Part shown: positions 23,988 through 32,660 of the stretch, in pieces
Layout: the number at the start of each line of letters is the position of its first letter
Position numbering within the stretch: position 1 is the stretch's first letter
NCBI GenBank assembly: GCA_964538565.1
Contig: CAZIGW010000256.1
Location: forward strand, 1-38,886
Source of the DNA: CAYVBN01 sp964538565
GTDB lineage: Bacteria; Pseudomonadota; Alphaproteobacteria; Rhizobiales; Xanthobacteraceae
Length of the DNA: 38,886 nucleotides
Direction of reading: 5' to 3'
Made by a program: the position numbers and the translations under genes
The notes under the pieces: model-generated
What the model saw: the letters and a program-made list of their open reading frames with translations, nothing else
Databases searched by the model: none
Told to the model about the DNA's origin: nothing

Positions 23988-25319
23988 GTGGATATCCTGA
24001 TGCCGCAGCTCGGCGAAACGGTGGCCGAGGGCAAGATCACCAAGTGGTTCAAGTCGGCGGGCGACGCCGTGAAGCCCGGCGACAACCTGTTCGAGATCGA
24101 AACCGACAAGGTGTCGATGGAAGTGCCCTCGACGACGGCCGGCATTCTCGCCGAGATCCGCGTCGGTCCGGGCGAAGTCGCGCCGGTCGGCGCGGTCGTG
24201 GCGGTGATTTCCGGCGCGGAGGCCAAGTCGGCTGTCGCGGCTGCCGTCCCGGCGACACCGCGGGCCCAGAACCCGACTCCGCCGCGCGAGGCGATCGCCC
24301 GTCCGATCGCGCCTCCGGCGCCCGCTGCGCCCCGCGCCATCCCGCTCGATCCGTTTCGTGCCGTGCAGACGCCGGAGCGCAACTACGGCCCGGCGCGGCT
24401 TCCCGGCGGCGCGGCCGTCACGCCGCTCGCCCGCAGGCTCGCCGCGGAAGCCGGCATCGACCTCTCCGGCATCGCGGCCTCCGGGCCGCATGGCCGCGTC
24501 ACCGCGCGCGACGTCGAAGCCGCGATTCAGAGCGGCGGACAGAGAATCGCCCACGCGCCGGCGAGCCCCGGCGCGCGCGCCGGGGCCGACCGCATCAAGG
24601 CGCTCTACGAGCCGGGCAGCTATCAGGAGGTGCCGCTCGACACCATGCGCCGCACCATCGCGACGCGCCTCGTCGAGGCCAAGCAGACGATCCCGCACTT
24701 CTACCTGACGGCGGACGTGACGATCGACCGGCTGATCGAGGTGCGCGAGGACACGAACGCGGTCGCCACCACGGGCGAGGACGGCAGCCCCGCCTTCAGG
24801 CTCTCGCTCAACGATTTTGTGATCAAGGCGCTGGCGATGGCGCTGCAGCGGGTGCCCGCCGCCAACGCCGTGTGGGCCGAGGATCGCATCCTGCGTTTCG
24901 CGCAATCGGACATCGGCGTGGCGGTCGCGCTCGAGGGCGGCCTGATCACGCCGATCGTGCGCGGCGCCGAGCGCAAGAGCCTGATCGAGATCTCGAACGA
25001 GATGAGGGATCTCGCCGCGCGCGCACGCGCCCGCCGGCTCAAGCCGAACGAATATCAGGGCGGCTCGACGGCGATCTCCAATCTCGGGATGTACGGCGTG
25101 CGCGAGTTCGCCGCCGTGATCAACCCGCCGCACGCGACCATTCTCGCGGTCGGGGCGGGCGAGCGGCGGCCGGTGGAGAGCCCCGAGGGGATTCGCTTCG
25201 CAACCCGCATGAGCGTCACGCTCTCGTGCGATCACCGCGTGGTCGACGGCGCGCTCGGCGCCCAGCTGCTCGCGGCCTTCAAGGACTTCATCGAGCGGCC
25301 GGTCGGGCTGATGATGTGA
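23988..25319 (+). CDS. Dihydrolipoamide acyltransferase E2 component
   Basis: A 443-residue E2: lipoyl domain (1-77) with the lipoylated Lys41 in EIETDKVSMEV; a Pro/Ala linker (about 80-140); peripheral subunit-binding domain (about 143-179, TPLARRLAAEAGIDLSGI...GPHGRVTARDV); and the catalytic acyltransferase domain ending with CDHRVVDGALGAQLL (His416, Asp420). It takes the acyl group from E1 and transfers it to CoA. The start is a GTG at 23988 (ATG at 24000 is four codons in); GGGGGAG from the adjacent repeat may be its ribosome site. No E3 gene adjoins; a distant disulfide oxidoreductase is at 31250. Confidence 0.93.
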   Translation: MDILMPQLGETVAEGKITKWFKSAGDAVKPGDNLFEIETDKVSMEVPSTTAGILAEIRVGPGEVAPVGAVVAVISGAEAKSAVAAAVPATPRAQNPTPPREAIARPIAPPAPAAPRAIPLDPFRAVQTPERNYGPARLPGGAAVTPLARRLAAEAGIDLSGIAASGPHGRVTARDVEAAIQSGGQRIAHAPASPGARAGADRIKALYEPGSYQEVPLDTMRRTIATRLVEAKQTIPHFYLTADVTIDRLIEVREDTNAVATTGEDGSPAFRLSLNDFVIKALAMALQRVPAANAVWAEDRILRFAQSDIGVAVALEGGLITPIVRGAERKSLIEISNEMRDLAARARARRLKPNEYQGGSTAISNLGMYGVREFAAVINPPHATILAVGAGERRPVESPEGIRFATRMSVTLSCDHRVVDGALGAQLLAAFKDFIERPVGLMM

Positions 25320-25329
25320 ACGCGGCGGC

Positions 25330-25794
25330 CTATTCGGCGGTCACGTGGCTGCGGAACTCGATCGCCGCGGCGATCGTCCTGAAGCGCTCATGCCCCTCGC
25401 CGGTGCCGCGAATCTCGATGTCGCCGTAGCCGAGCATGCGGCCGAGGATCGACTGGTCGACCTTCACGCTCTCGACCTTGTCGAGATTCATCTCCACGCT
25501 GTCGCGGCGGATGAAGCCCGTCTTCCAGATGATGCGCCGGTTGGTGACGGCGATCTCCGTGGTCCAGCGCTCGAACCACACGAGGAACAGCAGGACGGCC
25601 GCGGCCGCGAACACGAGGACGGCGAACCCCATCGCCGCAAGGCGCAGCCAGTCCGTCTCGACACGTTCGGCCCCGACCGAGACGAGCAGCGCGAGTACGA
25701 GCAGCGCGAGGCCCGGCGTGTATTTGATCCAATGAACGTTGGTCGAGAACCTCACCCGCTCGTCGGGCAGCAGCACGTGCTTGACATAGCTCAT
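25330..25794 (-). CDS. PH-domain (bPH2) membrane protein
   Basis: A 154-residue protein: short cytoplasmic head (MSYVKHVLLPDERVRFSTNVHW), two hydrophobic helices (LALLVLALLVSVG and GFAVLVFAAAAVLLFLVWF) and a C-terminal bacterial PH/bPH2 domain (ERWTTEIAVTNRRIIWKTGFIRRDSVEMNLDKVESVKVDQSILGRMLGYGDI). This is the architecture of YdbT-like proteins; function is unknown, probably membrane-associated. ATG 25794 is the natural start. It is convergent with E2 (10 bases) and divergent from the dehydrogenase at 26007. Confidence 0.87.
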   Translation of the reverse strand: MSYVKHVLLPDERVRFSTNVHWIKYTPGLALLVLALLVSVGAERVETDWLRLAAMGFAVLVFAAAAVLLFLVWFERWTTEIAVTNRRIIWKTGFIRRDSVEMNLDKVESVKVDQSILGRMLGYGDIEIRGTGEGHERFRTIAAAIEFRSHVTAE

Positions 25795-25918
25795 CGGATT
25801 CCCTCTCCGGGTCTCCCCGGAGCGTAAGCCGCCGCGATTGCGTTCGTCTACATCCTTGGGCCGCCGCCCATTCCAGGAGGTGGCCGCGGATTGCCTCCAA
25901 GGTGCGATCTTCGCCCGA

Positions 25919-25955
25919 ATACCGTCTCCCCTTTCCGCGATCATGCTCTAAAGTA
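25919..25955. repeat. Short dispersed extragenic motif remnant
   Basis: CCTTTCCGCGATCATGCTCTAA resembles the tail of a dispersed element (pattern ...TTTTC..GATCATGCTCTAA) familiar from Hyphomicrobiales intergenic regions. A related, more diverged remnant (CCTCTTGCCGATCGCGCTCTAA) occurs at about 29392-29413. It sits in the promoter region of the hydroxyacid dehydrogenase. Confidence 0.35.
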
Positions 25956-26006
25956 TGGCGGCCGCACGCGGTCGTCGCGGCAATCACCCCGATGGCGAGG
26001 ACGAAA

Positions 26007-26990
26007 ATGGCTGGCGAAAAGGCGGACGTGCTTTTGATCGGACCGGCGAGGCCGGTGTTTGTCGAAGGCCTGTCGCAACCGTTCACGCTGCACAAGCTGG
26101 CCGAGGCAAAGGATCGCGACACCCTGCTCTCCGCTCTCGCCGACCGTCTGCGCGCGATCGCGGTCAGCGCCACGACCGAGAAGGTCGATGCGCAACTGAT
26201 GTCGCGTTTTCCGCGGCTGGAAATCGTCTCCACCTTCGGGGTCGGCTACGATCACGTCGACGCCAAGTGGGCCGGCGCGCACGGCATCACGGTCACCAAC
26301 ACGCCGGACGTGCTCAACGAAGAGGTCGCCGACACCGCGATCGGGCTTCTTCTCTGCACGGTGCGCGAATTCTGCCAGGCGGAGCGCTATGTCCGCGCCG
26401 GAAAGTGGCGCGAGCGTCCCTACCCGCTGAGCAAGGCGACGCTGCGCGACCGCACCGTCGGCATCGTCGGAATGGGGCGCATCGGCCGGGCGATCGCCCG
26501 CCGGCTGGAAGCCTTCGCGGTGCCGATCGCCTACCACGCGCGCCGGCCGCAGCCGGACGTCGCCTATCGCTATTACCCGCGGCTCATCGAAATGGCGCGC
26601 GACGTCGATGTCCTGATGCTCATCGTGCCGGGCGGCGCCGCGACGCAGAACATGATCAACGCCGAGGTCCTGGACGCGCTCGGGCCGAACGGCATCCTCA
26701 TCAACATGGCGCGCGGATCGGTCGTCGACGAGGGCGCGCTGATCGAGGCGTTGCGCGATGGCAAGATCCTCTCGGCCGGTCTCGACGTGGTCCTCAAGGA
26801 GCCGCACGTGCCGCCCGAACTGCTCGCCCTGGACAACGTGGTGGTGTTTCCGCATCTCGGCTCGGCATCCGTCTACACGCGCCGGAAGATGGATCAGCTC
26901 GTGGTCGACAATCTTCTCGCCTGGGGCCGGGGAGAACCGCCGCTGACCCCCGTGACCGAAACCCCGTGGCCAGCGGCGCGCAGCGCCTGA
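26007..26990 (+). CDS. D-2-hydroxyacid dehydrogenase (glyoxylate/hydroxypyruvate reductase type)
   Basis: A 327-residue NAD(P)-dependent dehydrogenase reducing a 2-oxoacid such as glyoxylate or hydroxypyruvate. The catalytic domain has GVGYDHVDAKWAGAHGITVTNTPDVLNEEVADTA; the nucleotide-binding fold starts with VGMGRIG (154-160). The catalytic triad is visible as Arg236 (NMARGSVVDE), Glu265 (KEPHVP) and His283 (FPHLGSAS). The ATG at 26007 is preceded by GAGGA; an ATG at 25992 in frame is possible. Substrate preference within the family is not resolved. Confidence 0.92.
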   Translation: MAGEKADVLLIGPARPVFVEGLSQPFTLHKLAEAKDRDTLLSALADRLRAIAVSATTEKVDAQLMSRFPRLEIVSTFGVGYDHVDAKWAGAHGITVTNTPDVLNEEVADTAIGLLLCTVREFCQAERYVRAGKWRERPYPLSKATLRDRTVGIVGMGRIGRAIARRLEAFAVPIAYHARRPQPDVAYRYYPRLIEMARDVDVLMLIVPGGAATQNMINAEVLDALGPNGILINMARGSVVDEGALIEALRDGKILSAGLDVVLKEPHVPPELLALDNVVVFPHLGSASVYTRRKMDQLVVDNLLAWGRGEPPLTPVTETPWPAARSA

Positions 26991-27035
26991 ACAAGCGTCA
27001 TGACCTGCGCGCGGTCGCGTGCTAGCCTTTCCGCC

Positions 27036-27749
27036 ATGTTCGCCCGCCGTCAAAGCCGCACCTTTCCTGGTCTACTCGCGTTGCTGGTCCTTGCCGCGAC
27101 AAGTGCCCCCGCATCGGCGCAATCGCCGTCGAACGAGGCGGTACGGGCGGTGCTCGGCACCTGGGAGATCTCCAACGCCGACCGCGACCGGACCTGCACC
27201 GTCACGTTCAAGGACGAGAACGTGCGCGGCGGATTGAAGCTCGAGCTCGACCAGCCCTGCGCGGCCAATTTTCCCCGCATGAAGGACGTGATCGCGTGGG
27301 GCATCGGCACGAACGACGCGCTGCGGCTGCTCGACCGGCAAGGCAAGGCGGTGCTCGAATTCACCGAAGTCGAGAGCGGCATGTACGAGGCCGAGCAGCC
27401 GGGCGAGGGAATCTACTTCATGCAGACGCCGGCCGATGCGGCCGGGCCACCCGAGCAGACCGCCGACCAGATGCTGGGGACGTGGTCGCTCGCGCGCGAG
27501 GCCGGCAAGACCATCTGCAAGCTCACTCTGAAGAACACGGCGCGCGGGAACGACCTTCTGCTCGAGCTCAAGCCCGGGTGCGACGAATCCATCACCCGTT
27601 TCGGACCCTTCACCTGGGCGATGGACCGCGGCGAGTTGCTGCTCAAGTCGGCCCGCGGGCTGACGTGGCGATTTGAGGAGGCCGACTCGGCGACCTGGCA
27701 GCGCGTTCCCGAAAGCGTCAATCCGCTGCGCCTCACCCGTCAGCCATGA
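27036..27749 (+). CDS. AprI/Inh family metalloprotease inhibitor, two-domain
   Basis: A 237-residue periplasmic protein with a signal peptide (cleavage near ASAQ, about residue 28). Two repeated inhibitor-like domains follow: VLGTWEISNADRDRTCTVTF... with CAANF, and MLGTWSLAREAGKTICKLTLK... with PGCDES. Each has one cysteine pair (TCTVTF/QPC and TICKLT/PGC), as in Inh proteins, which block secreted serralysin-type proteases. Known single-domain members are about 110-130 residues, so this one is a tandem version. No serralysin gene is visible nearby, so its target may be elsewhere or it may have another role. Confidence 0.82.
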   Translation: MFARRQSRTFPGLLALLVLAATSAPASAQSPSNEAVRAVLGTWEISNADRDRTCTVTFKDENVRGGLKLELDQPCAANFPRMKDVIAWGIGTNDALRLLDRQGKAVLEFTEVESGMYEAEQPGEGIYFMQTPADAAGPPEQTADQMLGTWSLAREAGKTICKLTLKNTARGNDLLLELKPGCDESITRFGPFTWAMDRGELLLKSARGLTWRFEEADSATWQRVPESVNPLRLTRQP

Positions 27750-27834
27750 CGCGACGGCACCGGCTCCACGGCAATCGCACCGGGCAAGTGACCGCGTAAA
27801 CAAGAGTTAAGACGCTGTCTCTACGTTCGCCCGG

Positions 27835-29286
27835 ATGGAAGGGCCTTTCAGCCATACGGAACGTCGGCCGCGCTCATTGGCAGCCATCCCGTTGCTGGTG
27901 GCGGCGGGGATCTACGTGCTGCTTCTCGGCGTCGGCAAAGGGCTGCTCAACGACCCCGACACCTATTGGCATATCGCCGTTGGGCGCTGGATCGCCGCGC
28001 ACGGAGCCGTTCCCAAGGTCGACCCGTTCTCGTTCACGATGCACGGCGCGCACTGGATCGCATTCGAGTGGCTCTCGGAACTGATCTATGCGGCCACGTT
28101 CGCGGTGTCCGGCTGGCCGGGCGTCTTTGCCTTGGCGGCGGCGGCGATCGCGGCCGCCTTCGGCCTGCTGACGCGCTTTCTGCTGCGCGAATGGCCGGCG
28201 GTGCCGGCCGTGCTCGCCGCCATGGTGGCGTTCGTGCTCGCCGCGCCGCACATGCTCGCCCGCCCACACACTCTCGTGCTGCCCATCATGGTGGCCTGGA
28301 CGGCCGCGCTGGTTCGCGCGATGGACGAGCGGAGCGGCCCGCCCTACCGGGCGCTTCCGCTGCTTCTGGTCTGGGCCAACCTGCACGGCAGCGTCATTCT
28401 CGCCATCGGGTTGATCGGGCCGGCCGTTCTCGAGACGCTGCTGCGCGAACGCGACGCGGCCGGCTGGGCCCGCGTGCTTCGGCAATGGCTGCCGTTCGCG
28501 GCACTCGCCATCGTGGTCTCCTGCCTCACGCCCTACGGGCCGGGATCCATGCTGGTTCCGCTGACGACCTACGGGCTCGGCGACGCGCTCAACACCATCC
28601 AGGAATGGCGGCCGCGCGATTTCTCGCACCTCGGCGCCTTCGAGATCCTGTTGCTGCTCGCGATCTTCGCCCTGACGCGCGGCGTCAGGCTGCCGGTGGT
28701 GCGCACGCTCGTGGTGCTCGGCCTGCTGCACCTCTCGCTCTCCCAGTCGCGCAACGTCGATCTGCTGGCGATGCTGGCGCCCCTCTATCTGGCGCGCCCG
28801 CTCGGACCGGGGTTCCGCGCGCACGAGAGGGATGCGGTCTCAGCCGCCGGCCGGGTTCCGCGCGTCGCCGTTCCGCTCGCCGCTCTGCTGATGATCCTTG
28901 CGACCGGCCTGGGCTTTGCGCGGCACCTTGCGCCGAATCCGCTCATCACCCCGAAAGCCGCCGTCGAGGCGACGGACCTGCCGCGGTCCGAGCCGGTGTT
29001 CAACGACTATACGTTCGGCGGCTATCTGATCTTTGTCGGCATTCCCACCTTCATCGACGGCCGGGGAGAGCTGTACGGGGCGCAGTTCATCAACCGCTGG
29101 TATCGCGCCATGATGTTGAGCGACCTGCCGGATTTCGAGAAGCTGCTGGACGAGTATCACATCCGCAGCACGCTGCTCACACCCAAGACCCCGGCGGTTG
29201 CCTTGCTCGACCGTCTGCCCGGCTGGGAGCGCGCCTATGCGGACGACGTCGCGGTGGTGCACAAGCGCCGCGACATTGCGCATTGA
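27835..29286 (+). CDS. Polytopic membrane protein, GT-C-like glycosyltransferase candidate
   Basis: A 483-residue integral membrane protein with about ten hydrophobic helices and a C-terminal soluble tail (from about 370). The first periplasmic loop has NDPDTYWHIAVGRWIAAHGAVPKVDPFSFT, an acidic loop typical of GT-C glycosyltransferases. The tail (PVFNDYTFGGYLIFVGIPTFIDGRGELYG) is conserved in a family often left as hypothetical. It likely transfers sugar from a polyprenyl donor, but this is inferred from shape. It sits upstream of the convergent methyltransferase and GT2 genes. Confidence 0.68.
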   Translation: MEGPFSHTERRPRSLAAIPLLVAAGIYVLLLGVGKGLLNDPDTYWHIAVGRWIAAHGAVPKVDPFSFTMHGAHWIAFEWLSELIYAATFAVSGWPGVFALAAAAIAAAFGLLTRFLLREWPAVPAVLAAMVAFVLAAPHMLARPHTLVLPIMVAWTAALVRAMDERSGPPYRALPLLLVWANLHGSVILAIGLIGPAVLETLLRERDAAGWARVLRQWLPFAALAIVVSCLTPYGPGSMLVPLTTYGLGDALNTIQEWRPRDFSHLGAFEILLLLAIFALTRGVRLPVVRTLVVLGLLHLSLSQSRNVDLLAMLAPLYLARPLGPGFRAHERDAVSAAGRVPRVAVPLAALLMILATGLGFARHLAPNPLITPKAAVEATDLPRSEPVFNDYTFGGYLIFVGIPTFIDGRGELYGAQFINRWYRAMMLSDLPDFEKLLDEYHIRSTLLTPKTPAVALLDRLPGWERAYADDVAVVHKRRDIAH

Positions 29287-29408
29287 ATACGCAGGACCTC
29301 GCGCACGATCCGGCGAAGTCGAATCGGTTCGCCGACAAGATCAAGCGCCGGCCGTCGAGGGCAGCGCCATCCTGCGCGGAACCGGTTTCCCCTCTTGCCG
29401 ATCGCGCT

Positions 29409-30095
29409 CTAAGCGTTCCCGAAGGCGACGTATTGCGCTCCGAGCGGCACGCGACGGAATGCGGATTCGATGCGCCGCGAGAGATCCGTCGCCCACGGCA
29501 TCAGCAGGAAATGGCGCGCCTCGACGTCACGCACCCCGGCCTGCGCCAGCAGTCGGCGCGCTTGCGTCGCCGGCAGCAGGACGGCGTCGCGATCGAACTC
29601 GCAGCGCGCCACGGCAAGCCGCGTCAGCGGATTGAACGGATTGTGTTCGATGATGCAGACAAGACCGCCGGGCTTGGCGGCACGCCGCATCTCGCGCACG
29701 AATTCGCCCCAGCCGGCGGGCGGGACATGGTGCAGCACGCAGATGGCCGTCACCAGGTCGAAGCCGGCGTCTGCGCACGGAAACGTCTTGCCGTCGAAGA
29801 CATCGTATTCCACGCCCGGATTGGCGGAACGCGCCCGCGCGATGCTCTCCCCCGAAACGTCGACGCCGTGCAGCCGGCGCACCAGGCCACGCACATAGGG
29901 ATGGAACGTGCCGACGCCGCAACCGACATCGAGCATCGCGGGCTTGTCGCGGCCGCGCAGGCGCTCGCCGATCAGCGCGCGCAGGAGTTCCGCCTTCGCC
30001 TGCATGAAGAAACTGTGCGGCAGGCCCGCGAAATCGATCGAGGACTGGACGGCCGCGCCATAGCTCGTCCCGTAGGCGTCGAACAGCTCGGGCAT
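29409..30095 (-). CDS. Class I SAM-dependent methyltransferase
   Basis: A 228-residue methyltransferase: SAM-binding motif I MLDVGCGVGTF (54-64), acidic motif II at GVDVSG, then FDLVTAICVLHHVPPAGWGEFVREMRRAAKPGGLVCIIEHNPFNPLT (motifs IV-VI of the Methyltransf_11 type). The start MPELFDAYGTSYGAAVQSSI resembles enzymes that methylate lipid- or sugar-linked substrates. It follows the GT2 gene with a 4-base gap, so they are very likely co-transcribed and act on the same envelope product. Confidence 0.88.
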   Translation of the reverse strand: MPELFDAYGTSYGAAVQSSIDFAGLPHSFFMQAKAELLRALIGERLRGRDKPAMLDVGCGVGTFHPYVRGLVRRLHGVDVSGESIARARSANPGVEYDVFDGKTFPCADAGFDLVTAICVLHHVPPAGWGEFVREMRRAAKPGGLVCIIEHNPFNPLTRLAVARCEFDRDAVLLPATQARRLLAQAGVRDVEARHFLLMPWATDLSRRIESAFRRVPLGAQYVAFGNA

Positions 30096-30099
30096 GGCC

Positions 30100-31095
30100 T
30101 CACTCGAAGACGGCGTGAATCGCGAGCCGTTCGCTCGAAACCGGCTCCTCCTCGAACCCCACGGTCTTCGACACGACGTAGAGCGGACGGCGCTTCACTT
30201 CCGCGTGGATGCGCCCGACGTAGAGTCCCATGATTCCCGTCATCAGCATGTTGATGCCGCACAGGAACGAGATGATCACGACCGTCGAGGACCACCCGGC
30301 GACGAGATCGCTGTCGATCAGCCTCAGCACCAGAATGTAGGCGCCGTAGACTAGCGCGAGACTCGAGACCGCCAGTCCGCACCAGATTGCGAGCCGCAGC
30401 GGCGCGTCGGAAAATCCGAGCGCCGCGTTCACGGCGAGGCGCACCATCTTCCACAGCGGATATTTCGTTTCGCCAGCGGCGCGTTCGAGGCGGTGAAAGG
30501 TCACTTCCGTCTGCCGGAAGCCGAGCCATGCGATCATGCCGCGGACAAAGCGGTCCTGCTCGGGCATCTCGCGCAGGGCGTTGAGCACCTTGCGATCGAT
30601 CAGGCGGAAGTCGCCGACGTCCGCCGGAATGGCGACCGACGACATTCGTCCGAGCAGGCGATAGAACAGATGGGCGGTGGTGCGCTTGAACCGGCTCTCT
30701 CCGGCGCGCGACAGCCTGCGCGCGTAGACGACCTCGTAACCCTCCTTCCATTTCGCGATCATCTGATCGACGATCTCGGGTGGGTCCTGCAGGTCGGCAT
30801 CCATGACGACGATCGCCGCGCCCGCGGCCACATCCATCCCGGCGGTGATCGCCACCTGGTGGCCGAAATTGCGCGAGAGGCCGATGTAGCGGCAGCGCGG
30901 ATCGCGCTTGGCCTGTGCCTGCAGCACGATCGGCGAGCAGTCGGTGCTGCCGTCATCGACGAAAATCGCCTCCGCCGGGGCGTCGAGCCGGTCGAGCAGA
31001 AGGTCGATCCGGCGCAACAGAACCGGGAGGACCGCTTCCTCGTTGAACACCGGGATGACGATGCTGTAGCGCACTCGCTCGCGGTTGATCGGCAT
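30100..31095 (-). CDS. GT2 family glycosyltransferase with C-terminal membrane helices
   Basis: A 331-residue GtrB/ArnC/DPM1-like enzyme: nucleotide-sugar fold with SIVIPVFNEE (11-20), FVDDGSTD and MDADLQDPPEIVDQM (DxD region, 99-106), followed by two hydrophobic helices (about 240-300: WCGLAVSSLALVYGAYILVL and VVIISFLCGINMLMTGIMGLYVG). It probably links a sugar to a polyprenyl phosphate carrier at the cytoplasmic face. It precedes the methyltransferase by four bases. Confidence 0.92.
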   Translation of the reverse strand: MPINRERVRYSIVIPVFNEEAVLPVLLRRIDLLLDRLDAPAEAIFVDDGSTDCSPIVLQAQAKRDPRCRYIGLSRNFGHQVAITAGMDVAAGAAIVVMDADLQDPPEIVDQMIAKWKEGYEVVYARRLSRAGESRFKRTTAHLFYRLLGRMSSVAIPADVGDFRLIDRKVLNALREMPEQDRFVRGMIAWLGFRQTEVTFHRLERAAGETKYPLWKMVRLAVNAALGFSDAPLRLAIWCGLAVSSLALVYGAYILVLRLIDSDLVAGWSSTVVIISFLCGINMLMTGIMGLYVGRIHAEVKRRPLYVVSKTVGFEEEPVSSERLAIHAVFE

Positions 31096-31249
31096 CGATT
31101 GACCCGCCTGTGGAACAGGGCCGCGATCCTAGAGGTGGATGGTTAAGGCGGGCTTGCCGAAGCGGTGCAAATCGGTCGTTTCCGGCGGCCGGGACCTCGG
31201 CGGCCCATCGGCCAAGATGTCGATCGGCGCAGCGGTTCGGAGGGTCCTC

Positions 31250-32623
31250 ATGCCTGCTTATGACGCAATCGTGATCGGCATGGGCACGGCCGGCGCCTAT
31301 CTGGCTGAACGTCTTGCCCGATCCGGCATGCGGGTCGCCGCGGTGGAAAGAAAGCTGGTCGGCGGCACCTGCGTGAACGTGGGCTGCACGCCCACCAAGA
31401 CGCTCGTGGCAAGCGCCTACGCCGCCCATGTGGCGCGCCGCGCCGGCGATTACGGCGTGATGATCGACGCGCCCGTGAAGGTCGACATGAAGCGGGTGAA
31501 GGAACGCGTCGACGCCGTCGTCAAGCGGCAGCAGACGAACCTTCTCGATTGGCTGAAGGGCACCGAGAACTGCACGCTCATTCACGACCACGCCCGCCTG
31601 CTGTCGCCGCGCGAGGTGCAGACCGGGACCGATGTGCTGACGGCCGAACGGATTTTTCTCGACGTCGGCGGCCGCGCCGCCGTGCCGCCGATGCCCGGGC
31701 TCGACCAAGTCGATTACCTGACCAACGTGTCGATGCTCGAGATCGATTTTCTGCCGCCGCATCTGCTGATCGTCGGCGGCAGCTACGTCGGGCTCGAATT
31801 CGCCCAGATCTTTCGCCGCTTCGGCAGCGCCGTTACGGTGATCGAGATGGCGCCGCGGCTGATTCAGCGCGAGGACGAGGACGTCTCGGCCGCCGTGTTC
31901 GACATCCTGCGCAAGGAAGACATCGATGTCCGGCTCGGCGCCACATGCGTCGCGATCGAGAGGCAGAAAGACGGGATCGTCGCCCGCCTCGATTGCGCCG
32001 AAGGTGCGCCGCAGGTGCGCGGGACGCATGTGCTGGTCGCCACCGGCCGCCGGCCGAATACCGACGACCTCGGGCTCGAGAAGGCCGGCGTGCGAACGGA
32101 CGCGCGCGGCTACATTGCGGTCGACGATCAGCTTCGCACCAACGTGCCGGGCATCTGGGCGCTCGGAGACTGCAACGGGCGCGGCGCATTCACGCACACC
32201 GCCTACAACGACTTCGAGATCGTCGCTGCGAACGTCCTCGATCACGAGCCGCGCCGGATCAGCGATCGAATCGATGCCTACGCACTCTACATCGATCCGC
32301 CGCTCGGACGCGCCGGACTGACGGAGGCGCAGGTGCGCAAGCGCGGCCGGCCCGCCCTGGTCGGAACCCGGCCGATGACCCGGGTGGCGCGCGCGGTCGA
32401 GAAGGGCGAGACCGACGGCTTCATGAAGATCCTGGTCGACGCGGAAACACACGAAATCCTCGGCGCCGCGATTGTCGGGCCTGGCGGCGACGAGGCGATC
32501 CACTGCATCCTCGACGTGATGTACGCCAGGGCGCCCTGCATGCTCCTGCAGCGCGCCATGCACATTCATCCGACCGTATCGGAGCTCATTCCGACGATAC
32601 TGGGCGAGCTGAAGCCGCTGTGA
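31250..32623 (+). CDS. FAD-dependent class I pyridine nucleotide-disulfide oxidoreductase
   Basis: A 457-residue flavoprotein with FAD-binding IVIGMGTAGAYLAERLA, the redox-active disulfide in GGTCVNVGCTPTKT (Cys41, Cys46), NAD(P)-binding IVGGSYVGLEFAQ and the C-terminal catalytic pair in HIHPTVSELIPT (His440, Glu445). The active-site set is complete, so it should reduce a disulfide or a related substrate. It resembles mercuric reductase and dihydrolipoamide dehydrogenase; there is no N-terminal heavy-metal-binding domain. It could serve as the E3 for the dehydrogenase complex at 20068-25319, but it is unlinked and specificity cannot be read. Ribosome site GGAGGG precedes the ATG. Confidence 0.88.
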   Translation: MPAYDAIVIGMGTAGAYLAERLARSGMRVAAVERKLVGGTCVNVGCTPTKTLVASAYAAHVARRAGDYGVMIDAPVKVDMKRVKERVDAVVKRQQTNLLDWLKGTENCTLIHDHARLLSPREVQTGTDVLTAERIFLDVGGRAAVPPMPGLDQVDYLTNVSMLEIDFLPPHLLIVGGSYVGLEFAQIFRRFGSAVTVIEMAPRLIQREDEDVSAAVFDILRKEDIDVRLGATCVAIERQKDGIVARLDCAEGAPQVRGTHVLVATGRRPNTDDLGLEKAGVRTDARGYIAVDDQLRTNVPGIWALGDCNGRGAFTHTAYNDFEIVAANVLDHEPRRISDRIDAYALYIDPPLGRAGLTEAQVRKRGRPALVGTRPMTRVARAVEKGETDGFMKILVDAETHEILGAAIVGPGGDEAIHCILDVMYARAPCMLLQRAMHIHPTVSELIPTILGELKPL

Positions 32624-32660
32624 CCGGGCTTCGCGGCCGCGCCTGCCAACCGCGAACGCG

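Noticed and set aside
31250..32623. Calling this gene lpdA or merA
   Set aside because: The active site fits both groups, but there is no linkage to E2 or mer genes and no HMA domain, so only the superfamily is named.
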